Assembly (NCBI GenBank): GCA_900549275.1
Contig: URNU01000004.1
Span: 1-18,344 of the forward strand
Direction of reading: 5' to 3'
DNA from: an uncultured Collinsella sp.
GTDB taxonomy: Bacteria; Actinomycetota; Coriobacteriia; Coriobacteriales; Coriobacteriaceae
Length of the DNA stretch: 18,344 nucleotides
Below the pieces are notes generated by a model that searched no databases, was not told where the DNA came from, and saw only the letters and a list, made by a program, of their open reading frames with translations. Of this stretch, positions 6,069 to 12,925 are shown in pieces (the first letter of the stretch is position 1; every line of letters starts with the position of its first letter). The position numbers were made by a program, and so were the translations under genes.

Positions 6069-6580
6069 CGGCGGTCGCGCCGCGCCGGGCACATCCGTTC
6101 GCGCCGCTCGTGCTCGATGATGCCGGTTCGCTTGAAGCTATGGCCGAGGCCGTGATGCGCCTACACAGCACGCTGATGACGGTCGGACGCTGCTATACGA
6201 CCGACGCTACAGGCGACCGGGCCGCGCACGAACTCGGACGCGTCGAGTCCGTGCTTGCGGGTGCGTTCTGTACGATATTCGACCAATCGCCGGCCGATCG
6301 CTTCGCAGACGTCTTTGACCAGGTCACCTACGTGGCCGAGCACATGGTCAAGGACCACATCTTTGAGAACGGCAACAAACGCACCAGCCTTGTCTTTGCG
6401 TTGTCCGTCTTAAGGTTCGCCGGCACTCCGGTCGAGCTAATCGACAGCCCCGAGCCCAAAGACAACCAGTACTACGTCTGGATCCAAGACCTCGTTTCTA
6501 GTAACCGCACGACCAGCGAGCTCGCCGAAGAGCTGCGCCGCGGTTGCTTTGCGGGCACGGACGACCCGTCGCCCGTATAG
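6065..6580 (+). CDS. Doc-like Fic-domain protein (toxin)
   Basis: A 171-residue Fic/Doc-family protein. The active-site loop HIFENGNKRT lies at 98-107: catalytic His98, then Asn/Gly/Asn, with Lys105 where AMPylating Fic proteins have Gly (HxFxxGNGR). That Lys is the mark of Doc-type enzymes, and phage P1 Doc phosphorylates EF-Tu. The helix before the motif (FADVFDQVTYVAEHMVKD) is typical of the family. Length is near that of Doc proteins (about 125-170). No inhibitory (S/T)xxxE(G/N) motif was obvious to me in the protein itself, so control probably comes from the overlapping 61-residue gene. It ends the four-gene cluster that starts at 4533. Target and activity are inferred from the motif. 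Confidence 0.78.
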   Translation: MTAVAPRRAHPFAPLVLDDAGSLEAMAEAVMRLHSTLMTVGRCYTTDATGDRAAHELGRVESVLAGAFCTIFDQSPADRFADVFDQVTYVAEHMVKDHIFENGNKRTSLVFALSVLRFAGTPVELIDSPEPKDNQYYVWIQDLVSSNRTTSELAEELRRGCFAGTDDPSPV

Positions 6581-6625
6581 AATCTAAGCATCCGCACGCC
6601 AGCTATGAAATGGATTGGACACCAC

Positions 6626-7414
6626 ATGGAAATCCCTAGCACCCTGTGCAGCAATGTCTACGACTTTGCGTTTTGCCCCGAGCCCTGTTACGACCGCCTG
6701 GTCGACCTCGCCGATCCCGAGGACTGGGGTCCTAGCAACCGCATCCTCAAAAACTACTTGTCGTTTTCGTTTAGCCGCGCGGTATTCCTGACCGAGCGCG
6801 ACGTGGACCAGACCGCACAGTCCAACCTGCCGCTGGTGTTCGACGACGACCGCTGCCTGTTCAACACCGGCCTGTACACACGCCGCTACGAGACCATCTA
6901 CGGTCTGTTTGAGCCCAACACCAAGCCCGATGCGCGCCAGCGCTGGTTTTTGAAGGGCTTCTTTAAGGAAAGCGACCCCATGCTGGTCTCGTTTGAGTAC
7001 CTGCCGTGCCGCGTGCGCTTTACCGAGGACCCCTCCGAGCTGGTCTTTGACTACCGCCTGCCCATCCGCTCCAACATCGACCACATTTTGGGCGACGAGG
7101 AAAACCTTACGCGCATTCCCGCCAGCCTGATGGGGGAGGGCAACTCGCTGCTGCTGCGCCGCGCCTTTGAGGGCGCCGTCGTCGAGGCCGCCCGCCGCGC
7201 CGCCGCCAACTACACGCTCGCGGTGCCGCAGTTCTACGGCGGCCGGATCCAACTGCTGCTGCCGCTGTGCCTGACCGGCGACAAGCCCGAGCTGGCGCTA
7301 ACCATCCAGCGCGAGGACGGCTTTTACGCCGCGCGCACCTGTCTCACGCTCGACATGGCCTACAACAACGCGCGACTTATCTGTCGCCCCGAGACGTCGT
7401 GGATCAAGCGATAA
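6626..7414 (+). CDS. DUF3825 domain protein
   Basis: I place the start at ATG 6626, with a GGA six bases upstream; ATG 6605 is in frame and adds seven residues, but has no clear ribosome-binding site. The 262-residue protein matches what I recall of DUF3825: an N-terminal DFAF segment, NRILKNYLSFSFSR, the conserved FNTGLYTRRYETIYGLFEPN stretch, FKGFF-like and RLPIRSNIDHIL segments, and a C-terminal part with VPQFYGGRIQLLLPL. The molecular function of DUF3825 is not established, although it is often found fused or next to RNA-binding or nuclease domains. It starts 45 bases after the Doc-like gene in the same direction, with no terminator seen between, but its GC-rich codon use resembles the core genome, so it may be an older resident. 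Confidence 0.65.
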   Translation: MEIPSTLCSNVYDFAFCPEPCYDRLVDLADPEDWGPSNRILKNYLSFSFSRAVFLTERDVDQTAQSNLPLVFDDDRCLFNTGLYTRRYETIYGLFEPNTKPDARQRWFLKGFFKESDPMLVSFEYLPCRVRFTEDPSELVFDYRLPIRSNIDHILGDEENLTRIPASLMGEGNSLLLRRAFEGAVVEAARRAAANYTLAVPQFYGGRIQLLLPLCLTGDKPELALTIQREDGFYAARTCLTLDMAYNNARLICRPETSWIKR

Positions 7415-7421
7415 AGGGCGA

Positions 7422-7538
7422 TTGAACTGCTGGTTTGTCGGTTGCCCTGATTGCGGCGCCGTGGTCTGTGCCCACGATTACGTCAACGATTTTAAAATCG
7501 GGGGCAAAAAGTTCTTGGTAAACCACGCGTGGCTATGA
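7422..7538 (+). CDS. Possible 38-residue zinc-knuckle ORF
   Basis: A frame from TTG 7422 to TGA 7538 encodes a protein with a cysteine-rich core: GCPDCGAVVCAHDY (residues 7-20), a CxxC-x4-C-x-H arrangement that could bind zinc. AAAGGG at 7413-7418 lies only three bases before the TTG, so the start is uncertain. The stop overlaps the tRNA-Val promoter. It could be a true small protein coupled to the DUF3825 gene, or the tail end of a decayed longer gene. No family was recognised. Confidence 0.35.
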   Translation: MNCWFVGCPDCGAVVCAHDYVNDFKIGGKKFLVNHAWL

Positions 7539-7544
7539 TAGTAT
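7515..7544 (+). promoter_or_regulatory. Promoter of tRNA-Val
   Basis: TTGGTA (7515-7520) and an extended -10, TGA-TAGTAT (-10 at 7539-7544), are separated by 18 bases and lie 20 bases before the tRNA. The spacer holds a perfect 10-bp palindrome, CCACGCGTGG (7523-7532), which might be a regulator site or chance. Confidence 0.6.
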
Positions 7545-7564
7545 CTCTTTTGCCGAAAGGCGAC

Positions 7565-7639
7565 GGGCGATTGGCTCAGGGGTAGAGCATATCCTTCACA
7601 CGGATGGGGTCACAAGTTCGAATCTTGTATCGCCCACCA
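7565..7639 (+). tRNA. tRNA-Val(CAC)
   Basis: The acceptor GGGCGAT (7565-7571) pairs perfectly with ATCGCCC (7629-7635). The D stem is GCTC/GAGC. The anticodon stem TATCC/GGATG closes the loop TTCACAC, giving anticodon CAC, which reads GUG. The T arm ACAAG-TTCGAAT-CTTGT is perfect. Discriminator A7636 is followed by an encoded CCA. The D loop is short, which fits the 75-base length including CCA. Promoter and terminator on either side indicate a single-gene transcript. Confidence 0.93.
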
Positions 7640-7650
7640 TCAAAAGCACA

Positions 7651-7686
7651 GGTCAGAGGTATTAAGCCTTTGGCCTTTTTCTTTTT
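7651..7686 (+). terminator. Intrinsic terminator after tRNA-Val
   Basis: GGTCAGAGG (7651-7659) pairs with CCTTTGGCC (7667-7675) over nine pairs, two of them G-U, around a seven-base loop. An 11-base, nearly pure T-run (7676-7686) follows. Confidence 0.8.
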
Positions 7687-8008
7687 GACACCAAGGGTGA
7701 CACCAAAAACAAATCGTAGTCGTCTAAGGCGTCATTTTTTCGCACCCTTTTTACTGACGCCATTGCCCGTTTTGCATAAAACGCATGCGTATTTTCATTG
7801 AATTCCCCCTGTGATCCGAGCGCAAATGTGGAGACAGGGACCACATGCCCAGAGCGCCTTCCAGCGGATATCTATCTCACGACGGTTTTTCGGCGGAACT
7901 CGTCAAGCTTTTGGTTTGCTTCCGGTACTTACCCGCATGATGCCCCGGTAGATAATCGGCCATGCCCGCAATCCGCACGGCCTACGGCCGATACCAGGGG
8001 AGACGCAA
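7687..8008. other. Intergenic region with short repeats and a hairpin
   Basis: No convincing gene. It holds a short direct repeat, TGACACCAA, just at its left edge and again 13 bases on (about 7685-7704), a hairpin ATGTGG (7826-7831) with CCACAT (7841-7846) around nine bases, and an ATCGGCC/GGCCGAT inverted pair near 7955-7991. Such short palindromes resemble REP-type debris. Two frames open across it lack ribosome-binding sites and family-like content. GGGGAGA just before 8009 is the ribosome-binding site of the next gene. Confidence 0.4.
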
Positions 8009-9166
8009 ATGGACGAAATCGTCTGCGCAAACACCGCATTCCGCTACTGGCGCTGCCCACCGCAGGTGCGCGATCTCTACCCACGCCTACCCAACTCCGA
8101 AGACGGCTGGCGAGCCCTAGCCCAAGCCCCTTTCGTAACCGACGTCCTCAAGACCCCGATTATTACTGTTGCTTCACCAGGTTGCTGTAATCATCACTCG
8201 GGATTGCGCTCCACTATTCGCTGGGAAGGAGTATCGGATGCCGGCACCACAATCGACACTCATTTAGGCTTTAGTGTCACCAATCCGCTTAACACGTTAT
8301 TTACTATGACACGTTTTGTGCCTCAAATAGATCTCGTGCTTGCCATGTACGAACTTTGCGGCTGGTTTTCTGTTTTCGAGCCGACTCCCGCGGCCGAAAT
8401 GCAGTTAAAAAAGGCGGTAGAGGAGAATAGCAATTCCAGCACGCAGGATCTATTCGAGCTTGAAGAAGACGAAGACGAGGTACCTTGGAAACGAGTTTAC
8501 GCCCGCGCAACCGTAATGACCCTAGATAATGACGGCCAAACGAACAAACGTGAGGACGGAAGAGAGGTTACGAGACTCAAAGGAACTTCTCTTTGGATGA
8601 GAAAGCCGCTCATCGAACTGAGCGACCTGTATCGATTCGCCGACAAGGTCAAAAGTCAAATGTGGGGAAAGCAGTTTTATGATGCCGCTCAGCAGGTTAT
8701 CGGCATTGCTGCGTCTCCACTCGAGGTCGCGGGAGTCCTGCTTCTAAGCCGCTCTCGACGTCTAGGTGGTGCAGGATTCAGATATGTGTACCTCAACGAT
8801 TTAACCCCTCTATCCGTAGCAGCCCAAAGCATCGCAGGTCAAAAGGTTTGCTACGGCGATATCGTGATCGTAAACCCAGTCCTAATGAAGGCGGTAATTA
8901 TCGAGATCCAAGGTGAAGTCATCCATGGATCAGGCGCGGTACTTGACCACGATGCAGAGCGCATGACTGCACTGCAGAGTATGGGATTCGACGTATTCCT
9001 GGTGACCCACGATATGCTAAATGACAAAATGCAGCTAGACACAATAGTCAAAAGCGTCTGCAGTCGCTTGGGGATTCGATATAAAGCCAAATCCGAGACA
9101 ATGAAGCGCGCCGAGACGCGATTGCGAGCAAATGTTTTGTGCAACTGGTTGGAAATTGGAAATTAG
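8009..9166 (+). CDS. Coriobacteriia-type protein with VSR/DUF559-like nuclease domain
   Basis: A 385-residue protein from ATG 8009 with GGGGAGA upstream. The N-terminal part (residues about 1-150) starts EIVCANTAFRYWRCPPQVRD and contains MTRFVPQIDLVLAMYELCG, a layout I recall from paralogous Coriobacteriia proteins that look like AbiEi antitoxins with an added nuclease. The C-terminal half has SPLEVAGVLLLSRSRRLGG, then GDIVIVNP (Asp284), IIEIQGEVIH (Glu299, Gln301), a DAERMTALQSMGFDVFLVT segment and a C-terminal helix. This order (D, E-x-Q, H, D-x-x-R, L-x-x-x-G-x-x-V-x-x-V-T) is that of the PD-(D/E)xK fold in DUF559 and very-short-patch-repair proteins. Codons are GC-rich up to about 8160 and more AT-rich after it, suggesting a mosaic. 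Catalysis and substrate are not shown. Confidence 0.62.
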   Translation: MDEIVCANTAFRYWRCPPQVRDLYPRLPNSEDGWRALAQAPFVTDVLKTPIITVASPGCCNHHSGLRSTIRWEGVSDAGTTIDTHLGFSVTNPLNTLFTMTRFVPQIDLVLAMYELCGWFSVFEPTPAAEMQLKKAVEENSNSSTQDLFELEEDEDEVPWKRVYARATVMTLDNDGQTNKREDGREVTRLKGTSLWMRKPLIELSDLYRFADKVKSQMWGKQFYDAAQQVIGIAASPLEVAGVLLLSRSRRLGGAGFRYVYLNDLTPLSVAAQSIAGQKVCYGDIVIVNPVLMKAVIIEIQGEVIHGSGAVLDHDAERMTALQSMGFDVFLVTHDMLNDKMQLDTIVKSVCSRLGIRYKAKSETMKRAETRLRANVLCNWLEIGN

Positions 9167-9219
9167 CCGGCGACAAGGCGCTAGAACTACCTAGTTTGCC
9201 TGCCTTGTGAATTAGTGCC

Positions 9220-9381
9220 ATTTCAAAACTATGCCGGATTACGGGGCTGGACCCGGACCGGCCGTCCATACCCTGAATTTCACGGAATGAGCAAGTCGTC
9301 TACCTGCGGTTTTGATTTTACCAATTACGGCATGCTCGGGAGTTCCCGGACTAGCCCCGTATTCTGACATAGTTTTGAAAT
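9220..9381. repeat. 162-bp fold-back element with 31-bp inverted ends (MITE-like)
   Basis: The first 31 bases (9220-9250, starting ATTTCAAAACTATG) are matched on the opposite strand at 9351-9381 (ending CATAGTTTTGAAAT) with about five mismatches; the outer 14 bases and an ACGGGGCT core are perfect. The similarity between arms continues more weakly inward, so most of the element could fold into one long hairpin. There is no coding frame of note inside and no clear target-site duplication outside. It lies in the 517-base gap before tRNA-Ala. It looks like a miniature inverted-repeat element or a large RNA hairpin. Confidence 0.75.
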
Positions 9382-9642
9382 CGCCGAGCGGGCGGGAGCG
9401 CGGTTGGCCCCGATAATGTGCCCGGCGCCGGCGGGATAGCCGTTGAGCGAATGGAGGCCCGCGCCGCGAAAGCGAAAAACGGCGGGCGGCTGGATTCGAG
9501 ATGTCCCGAGGGCGCCGGAGGGGAGGGCGGCGGCGTTGCCCCCGCGGGCGGAAAGGGGCATCGCGGGCCCGCTTGGGGCCGAGGGGCCCGCGATGCCCGC
9601 GCCCCCGCGCCGACGCCCGCGAAAGTTTTTCCAAAATTGTCC
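9382..9642. other. GC-rich palindromic noncoding block with 15-bp hairpin
   Basis: Very GC-rich stretch. GGGCATCGCGGGCCC (9556-9570) is exactly inverted at 9584-9598 around a 13-base loop, and CCGGCGCCGG (9422-9431) is another palindrome. Several long frames are open on both strands, but this follows from GC content; none has a ribosome-binding site or recognisable protein. No T-run follows the hairpin. Function unknown. Confidence 0.5.
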
Positions 9643-9671
9643 TTGCATCGGCGGGGGAGTTCCCGTATAGT
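9643..9671 (+). promoter_or_regulatory. Promoter of tRNA-Ala
   Basis: TTGCAT (9643-9648) and TATAGT (9666-9671) are separated by exactly 17 bases and end 12 bases before the mature tRNA. This is a near-consensus housekeeping promoter. Confidence 0.8.
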
Positions 9672-9683
9672 ACTTCTTCGCAC

Positions 9684-9756
9684 GGGGGCGTAGCTCAGCT
9701 GGGAGAGCGCTTGACTGGCAGTCAAGAGGTCAGGGGTTCGATCCCCCTCGTCTCCA
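9684..9756 (+). tRNA. tRNA-Ala(GGC)
   Basis: The acceptor GGGGGCG (9684-9690) pairs with CGTCTCC (9749-9755), with G-U pairs at positions 3-70 and 5-68; G3-U70 is the key alanine identity element. The D stem is GCTC/GAGC. The anticodon stem CTTGA/TCAAG closes the loop CTGGCAG with anticodon GGC. The T arm AGGGG-TTCGATC-CCCCT is perfect. Discriminator A9756 is followed by CCC, so CCA is not encoded and must be added after transcription, unlike the tRNA-Val in this window. Confidence 0.95.
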
Positions 9757-9772
9757 CCCGAGCATTGAATGA

Positions 9773-9800
9773 GGCTCCAACGCAAGTTGGGGCCTTTTTT
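9773..9800 (+). terminator. Intrinsic terminator between tRNA-Ala and the ABC-F gene
   Basis: GGCTCCAAC (9773-9781) pairs with GTTGGGGCC (9786-9794) over nine pairs, one G-U, closed by a GCAA tetraloop and followed by six T (9795-9800). Only 31 bases separate it from the ABC-F start codon. Confidence 0.9.
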
Positions 9801-9831
9801 CATATAGGCACACAAGGTCAAAGGCGGCACC

Positions 9832-11865
9832 ATGATCCTCCTGGTCGACAAGATCGAAAAAAGCTTCGGCGCGCGCGTCCTCTTTAGCGGCGCGTCCTTC
9901 CAGATCAACCCCGGCGAGCGCTTTGCGCTCGTGGGACCCAACGGCGCCGGAAAAACCACCATGCTCAAGATCATCATGGGCATCGACAGCCCCGACGCCG
10001 GCCAGGTCCAGTACTCCAAGGACTGCCAGGTGGGCTATCTCGAGCAGGAAACCAACCTGGAGAAAAAGGACACCACCATTCTTGCCGAGGTCATGGCAGC
10101 CGCCAAGGAAATCCGCCGCATGGGCGAGCGCGCCAACGAGCTGCAGGCCCAGATCACCGAGCTCTCCGAGCAGGGTAAGGACCTCGATGCACTCCTTAAC
10201 GAGTATGGCCAGGTCCAGGACCGCTTTGAGCACCTGGGCGGCTACGAGCTCGAGAGCAACGCACGCAAGATCCTGTCCGGCCTGGGCTTTAAGGTTACCG
10301 ACTTTGAGCGCCCGTGCTCCGAGTTCTCGGGCGGCTGGCAGATGCGTATCGCGCTGGCTAAGCTCTTCCTGCGCCACCCAGACCTGCTGCTGCTCGACGA
10401 GCCCACTAACCACCTGGACCTCGAGAGCGTCCAGTGGCTACGCGGCTTTATCGCCAACTACGACGGCGCCGTCCTCATCGTCAGTCACGACCGCGCCTTT
10501 ATGGACGCCTGCGTCGACCACGTCGCCGCGCTCGAGAACCGCCGCGTGACCACCTACACCGGCAACTACAGCAGCTACCTCAAGCAGCGCGAGGACAACC
10601 TGGAGCAGATGCGCGCCAAGCGCGCCGCCCAGGAGCGCGACATCGCGCACATGCAGGTCTTCGTCGACAAGTTCCGCTACAAGCCCACCAAGGCCGCCCA
10701 GGCCCAGGAGCGCATCCGTAAGATCGAGCAAATCAAAAAGGAGCTCGTCATTCTGCCCGAAGGCCACAAGCACATCGACTTTAAGTTCCCCGACCCGCCG
10801 CGCTCGGGCGACATGGTCGTGGGCTTGGAGGGCGTTTCCAAGTCCTACGGCAACAAACATATCTACAGCGATATCGACCTCAAGCTCTACCGCGGCGAGC
10901 ACGTGGCGCTCGTCGGCCCTAACGGCGCCGGCAAGTCAACGCTCATGAAGATCATCGCCGGCCTGGAGCCGCCTACCACCGGCACGCGCGACCTGGGCAC
11001 TAACGTGGGCGTGGCCTATTACGCCCAGCACGCGCTCGAGGGCATGACCGAGTCCAACACCGTCCTGCAAGAAATCGACACCGTCACGCCCAAGTGGACC
11101 GTGCCGCAGCAGCGCAGCCTGCTGGGCGCCTTCTTGTTTAGCGACAACGATGCAATCGAAAAGCAGGTCCGCGTCCTCTCCGGCGGCGAAAAGGCGCGCC
11201 TGGCGCTCGCCAAAATGCTCGTGGCCCCCGAGGCGCTCCTGTGCCTGGACGAGCCCACCAACCACCTGGACATCGACTCGGTGGACATGCTCGAGAACGC
11301 CCTGCAAAACTTCCCCGGTACCATCGTGCTTATCAGCCACGACGAGCACTTAGTACGCGCCGTGGCCAACCGCATCATCGACATCCGCGACGGCAAGGTC
11401 ACGGTCTACGACGGCGACTACGACTACTACCTCTACAAGCGCGAGGACCTCGCAGCCCGCGCCGCCGCCGAGGCGTCAGGGGAGAGCGCGCCGGCCGCGG
11501 CCAAGCCCACCAAAGCCAACGCCGCTCAGACCAACAGCCCCGCTGCGGCCCCCAAACCTGCCGAGGGCAAAAAAACCAAGGAGCAAAAGCGCGCCGAGGC
11601 CCAGGCCCGTGCTGCGCTCAACAAAAAGCTCAAGGGCGTGCGCAACCAGCTTAAGAAGATCGAGGCAGAGCTCGACAAAAAGCGCACCCGCTATGACGAG
11701 CTTATGGAATTGATGGCAAGCGAAGAGCTTTATGCCGATCAGGACAAGTTCAACGCCGCGCTGGGGGAATATAACGGCCTTAAGCAAGAGCTGCCCAAGC
11801 TCGAGGACGAATGGCTGGAGCTTTCCACCCAGATTGAAGAGGAGACCGCGCGTGAACTCTCGTAA
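9832..11865 (+). CDS. ABC-F family ATPase (ribosome-associated)
   Basis: A 677-residue protein with two ABC ATPase domains and no membrane segment, the ABC-F layout. Domain 1: Walker A GPNGAGKTT (35-43), signature SGGWQ (about 166-170), Walker B LLLLDEPTNHLD (185-196). Domain 2: GPNGAGKST (362-370), SGGEK (450-454), LLCLDEPTNHLD (from 469). The linker (about 255-305, KRAAQERDIAHMQVFVDKF, then RIRKIEQIKK) is the helical P-site tRNA-interacting motif. The C-terminal 130 residues are an Ala/Lys-rich stretch followed by a coiled coil, as in Uup/YdiF-type members. Such proteins bind the ribosomal E site and relieve stalled translation; some give antibiotic protection, but this one has a housekeeping look. 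AAAGGCGG precedes the ATG. The next gene overlaps its end by 14 bases. Confidence 0.88.
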   Translation: MILLVDKIEKSFGARVLFSGASFQINPGERFALVGPNGAGKTTMLKIIMGIDSPDAGQVQYSKDCQVGYLEQETNLEKKDTTILAEVMAAAKEIRRMGERANELQAQITELSEQGKDLDALLNEYGQVQDRFEHLGGYELESNARKILSGLGFKVTDFERPCSEFSGGWQMRIALAKLFLRHPDLLLLDEPTNHLDLESVQWLRGFIANYDGAVLIVSHDRAFMDACVDHVAALENRRVTTYTGNYSSYLKQREDNLEQMRAKRAAQERDIAHMQVFVDKFRYKPTKAAQAQERIRKIEQIKKELVILPEGHKHIDFKFPDPPRSGDMVVGLEGVSKSYGNKHIYSDIDLKLYRGEHVALVGPNGAGKSTLMKIIAGLEPPTTGTRDLGTNVGVAYYAQHALEGMTESNTVLQEIDTVTPKWTVPQQRSLLGAFLFSDNDAIEKQVRVLSGGEKARLALAKMLVAPEALLCLDEPTNHLDIDSVDMLENALQNFPGTIVLISHDEHLVRAVANRIIDIRDGKVTVYDGDYDYYLYKREDLAARAAAEASGESAPAAAKPTKANAAQTNSPAAAPKPAEGKKTKEQKRAEAQARAALNKKLKGVRNQLKKIEAELDKKRTRYDELMELMASEELYADQDKFNAALGEYNGLKQELPKLEDEWLELSTQIEEETARELS

Positions 11866-12148
11866 GGCCGCTGCCGTGGCGATGAGCATCATCGCCATCG
11901 CCTGTCGCATCTGCGGCATCTTTATGAGCGCGATGGCCGTGCTGCTGTGCTTTAACGGCCTCACCGCCAAGCTGCAGATTGTGGGCTTTGTCGTCGAGCT
12001 TTCGCGTGCACTGCCGAGCGCCATCGCCGGCTACGGCGTCATCACGTCGCCCTTTGGCGGCGTGTTCCGCTTGGATTACGCCATCGTGTCCGTCATCCTG
12101 TTTGTGGCCGACTACCTGCTCACGCGTGCTTCGCGCCGCGTCCGCTAG
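11852..12148 (+). CDS. Small two-helix membrane protein
   Basis: A 98-residue protein that I start at GTG 11852, after AGAGGAG with a usual spacing; the frame is open further upstream but that part is the shadow of the ABC-F coiled coil. The N-terminus is NSRKAAAV, followed by a hydrophobic helix (about 9-35, IIAIACRICGIFMSAMAVLL). A second helix lies near the end (YAIVSVILFVADYLL), finishing in the basic tail TRASRRVR. It overlaps the ABC-F stop codon by 14 bases and is followed 9 bases later by the M50 protease, so all three are likely co-transcribed. I recognise no family; a membrane role near the protease is only suggested by position. Confidence 0.7.
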   Translation: MNSRKAAAVAMSIIAIACRICGIFMSAMAVLLCFNGLTAKLQIVGFVVELSRALPSAIAGYGVITSPFGGVFRLDYAIVSVILFVADYLLTRASRRVR

Positions 12149-12157
12149 GGGATCGAC

Positions 12158-12841
12158 ATGTCCAGCAGCTACTTCATGAACCTGCTCGCCAGCGCCGTCG
12201 CCGTCATCGTTGGCATCGTCATCCACGAAAGCGCGCACGCCGCCGCGGCCTGGGCGCTCGGCGACAAGACGGCCCGTTCGCGCGGCCGCGTCTCACTCAA
12301 CCCGCTCAACCACATCGACCCGTTCGGCACCATTCTCCTGCCGCTGCTGATGCTCGCGGCCGGCGGCCCGGTGTTCGCCTTCGCCAAGCCCGTGCCCGTC
12401 TACCTCAACAACCTCAAGCACCCCAAGCGCGATGAGGTCCTGGTGAGCGCGGCCGGCCCCGCATCAAACATCGCGCTCGCGTGTCTCGCAGCCGCCCTCA
12501 TGCATGCGGCATACGGCAACCTCTACGCCAGCATGTCCTTTGCCGTGGCGTCCCAAATCATGAATTTCGGCGCCACGGTTATCGTGGTCAACCTGTCGCT
12601 CGCGTTCTTTAACCTCATTCCGATCCCGCCGCTTGACGGCTCGTCGATTATCGTCCCGTTCCTCAAGGGCAAGGCGCTCGCTAACTACTACCGCCTGCAG
12701 CAATACGCCATGCCGATCCTTATCATCGTGCTGTACCTGCTGCCTATGTGGACCGGCATCGACGTGATCGGGCGCTATTTCGACGTTACCGTGTATCCGC
12801 TGGCCGAGTGGCTGCTCAACTTCGCAATCGCAGGCATCTAG
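12158..12841 (+). CDS. M50 site-2 protease family membrane metalloprotease
   Basis: A 227-residue multi-pass membrane protein with the zinc-binding HESAH (23-27) inside its first transmembrane helix and the third ligand motif NLIPIPPLDG (152-161, Asp160). This is the short M50B type without a PDZ domain, near the usual 200-230 residues. Such proteases cut substrates within the membrane, for example anti-sigma factors. The intervening segment (GRVSLNPLNHIDPFGTILLP, then AKPVPVYLNNLKHPKRDEV) is the conserved cytoplasmic-side loop. AGGGGAT precedes ATG 12158. Its substrate here is unknown; the adjacent small membrane protein is a candidate partner on position alone. Confidence 0.88.
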   Translation: MSSSYFMNLLASAVAVIVGIVIHESAHAAAAWALGDKTARSRGRVSLNPLNHIDPFGTILLPLLMLAAGGPVFAFAKPVPVYLNNLKHPKRDEVLVSAAGPASNIALACLAAALMHAAYGNLYASMSFAVASQIMNFGATVIVVNLSLAFFNLIPIPPLDGSSIIVPFLKGKALANYYRLQQYAMPILIIVLYLLPMWTGIDVIGRYFDVTVYPLAEWLLNFAIAGI

Positions 12842-12856
12842 GGTAAACTTACTGGT

Positions 12857-12875
12857 CGACCGTGCAAAACGGTCG
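12857..12875 (+). promoter_or_regulatory. Hairpin in the gap before scpA
   Basis: CGACCGT (12857-12863) pairs with ACGGTCG (12869-12875) around GCAAA. It lies in the 84-base gap between the protease and scpA genes. There is no T-run, so termination is weak at best; it could be a leader structure. Confidence 0.35.
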
Positions 12876-12925
12876 CAACATGCACCCAAACCGCGCCGCG
12901 AAGGCGCCGTCAAAGGAGGTCGAAG

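Noticed and set aside
6584..7252. Minus-strand 222-residue frame in the DUF3825 gene
   Set aside because: Shadow of the plus-strand gene; its Val/Ala/Gln-rich content is an artefact of reverse reading.
7565..7639. tRNA-Val as the attachment site of an integrated element
   Set aside because: I found no integrase gene and no second copy of the tRNA 3' end in the window, so there is no support for an att site.
7604..8190. Open frames starting in tRNA-Val and crossing the intergenic gap
   Set aside because: One begins inside the tRNA and the other overlaps the 8009 gene; neither has a start signal or recognisable content.
9239..10019. Several long frames on both strands around the GC-rich block
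   Set aside because: Arg/Pro/Gly-rich translations, running across the fold-back repeat, tRNA-Ala and the ABC-F gene; explained by GC content.
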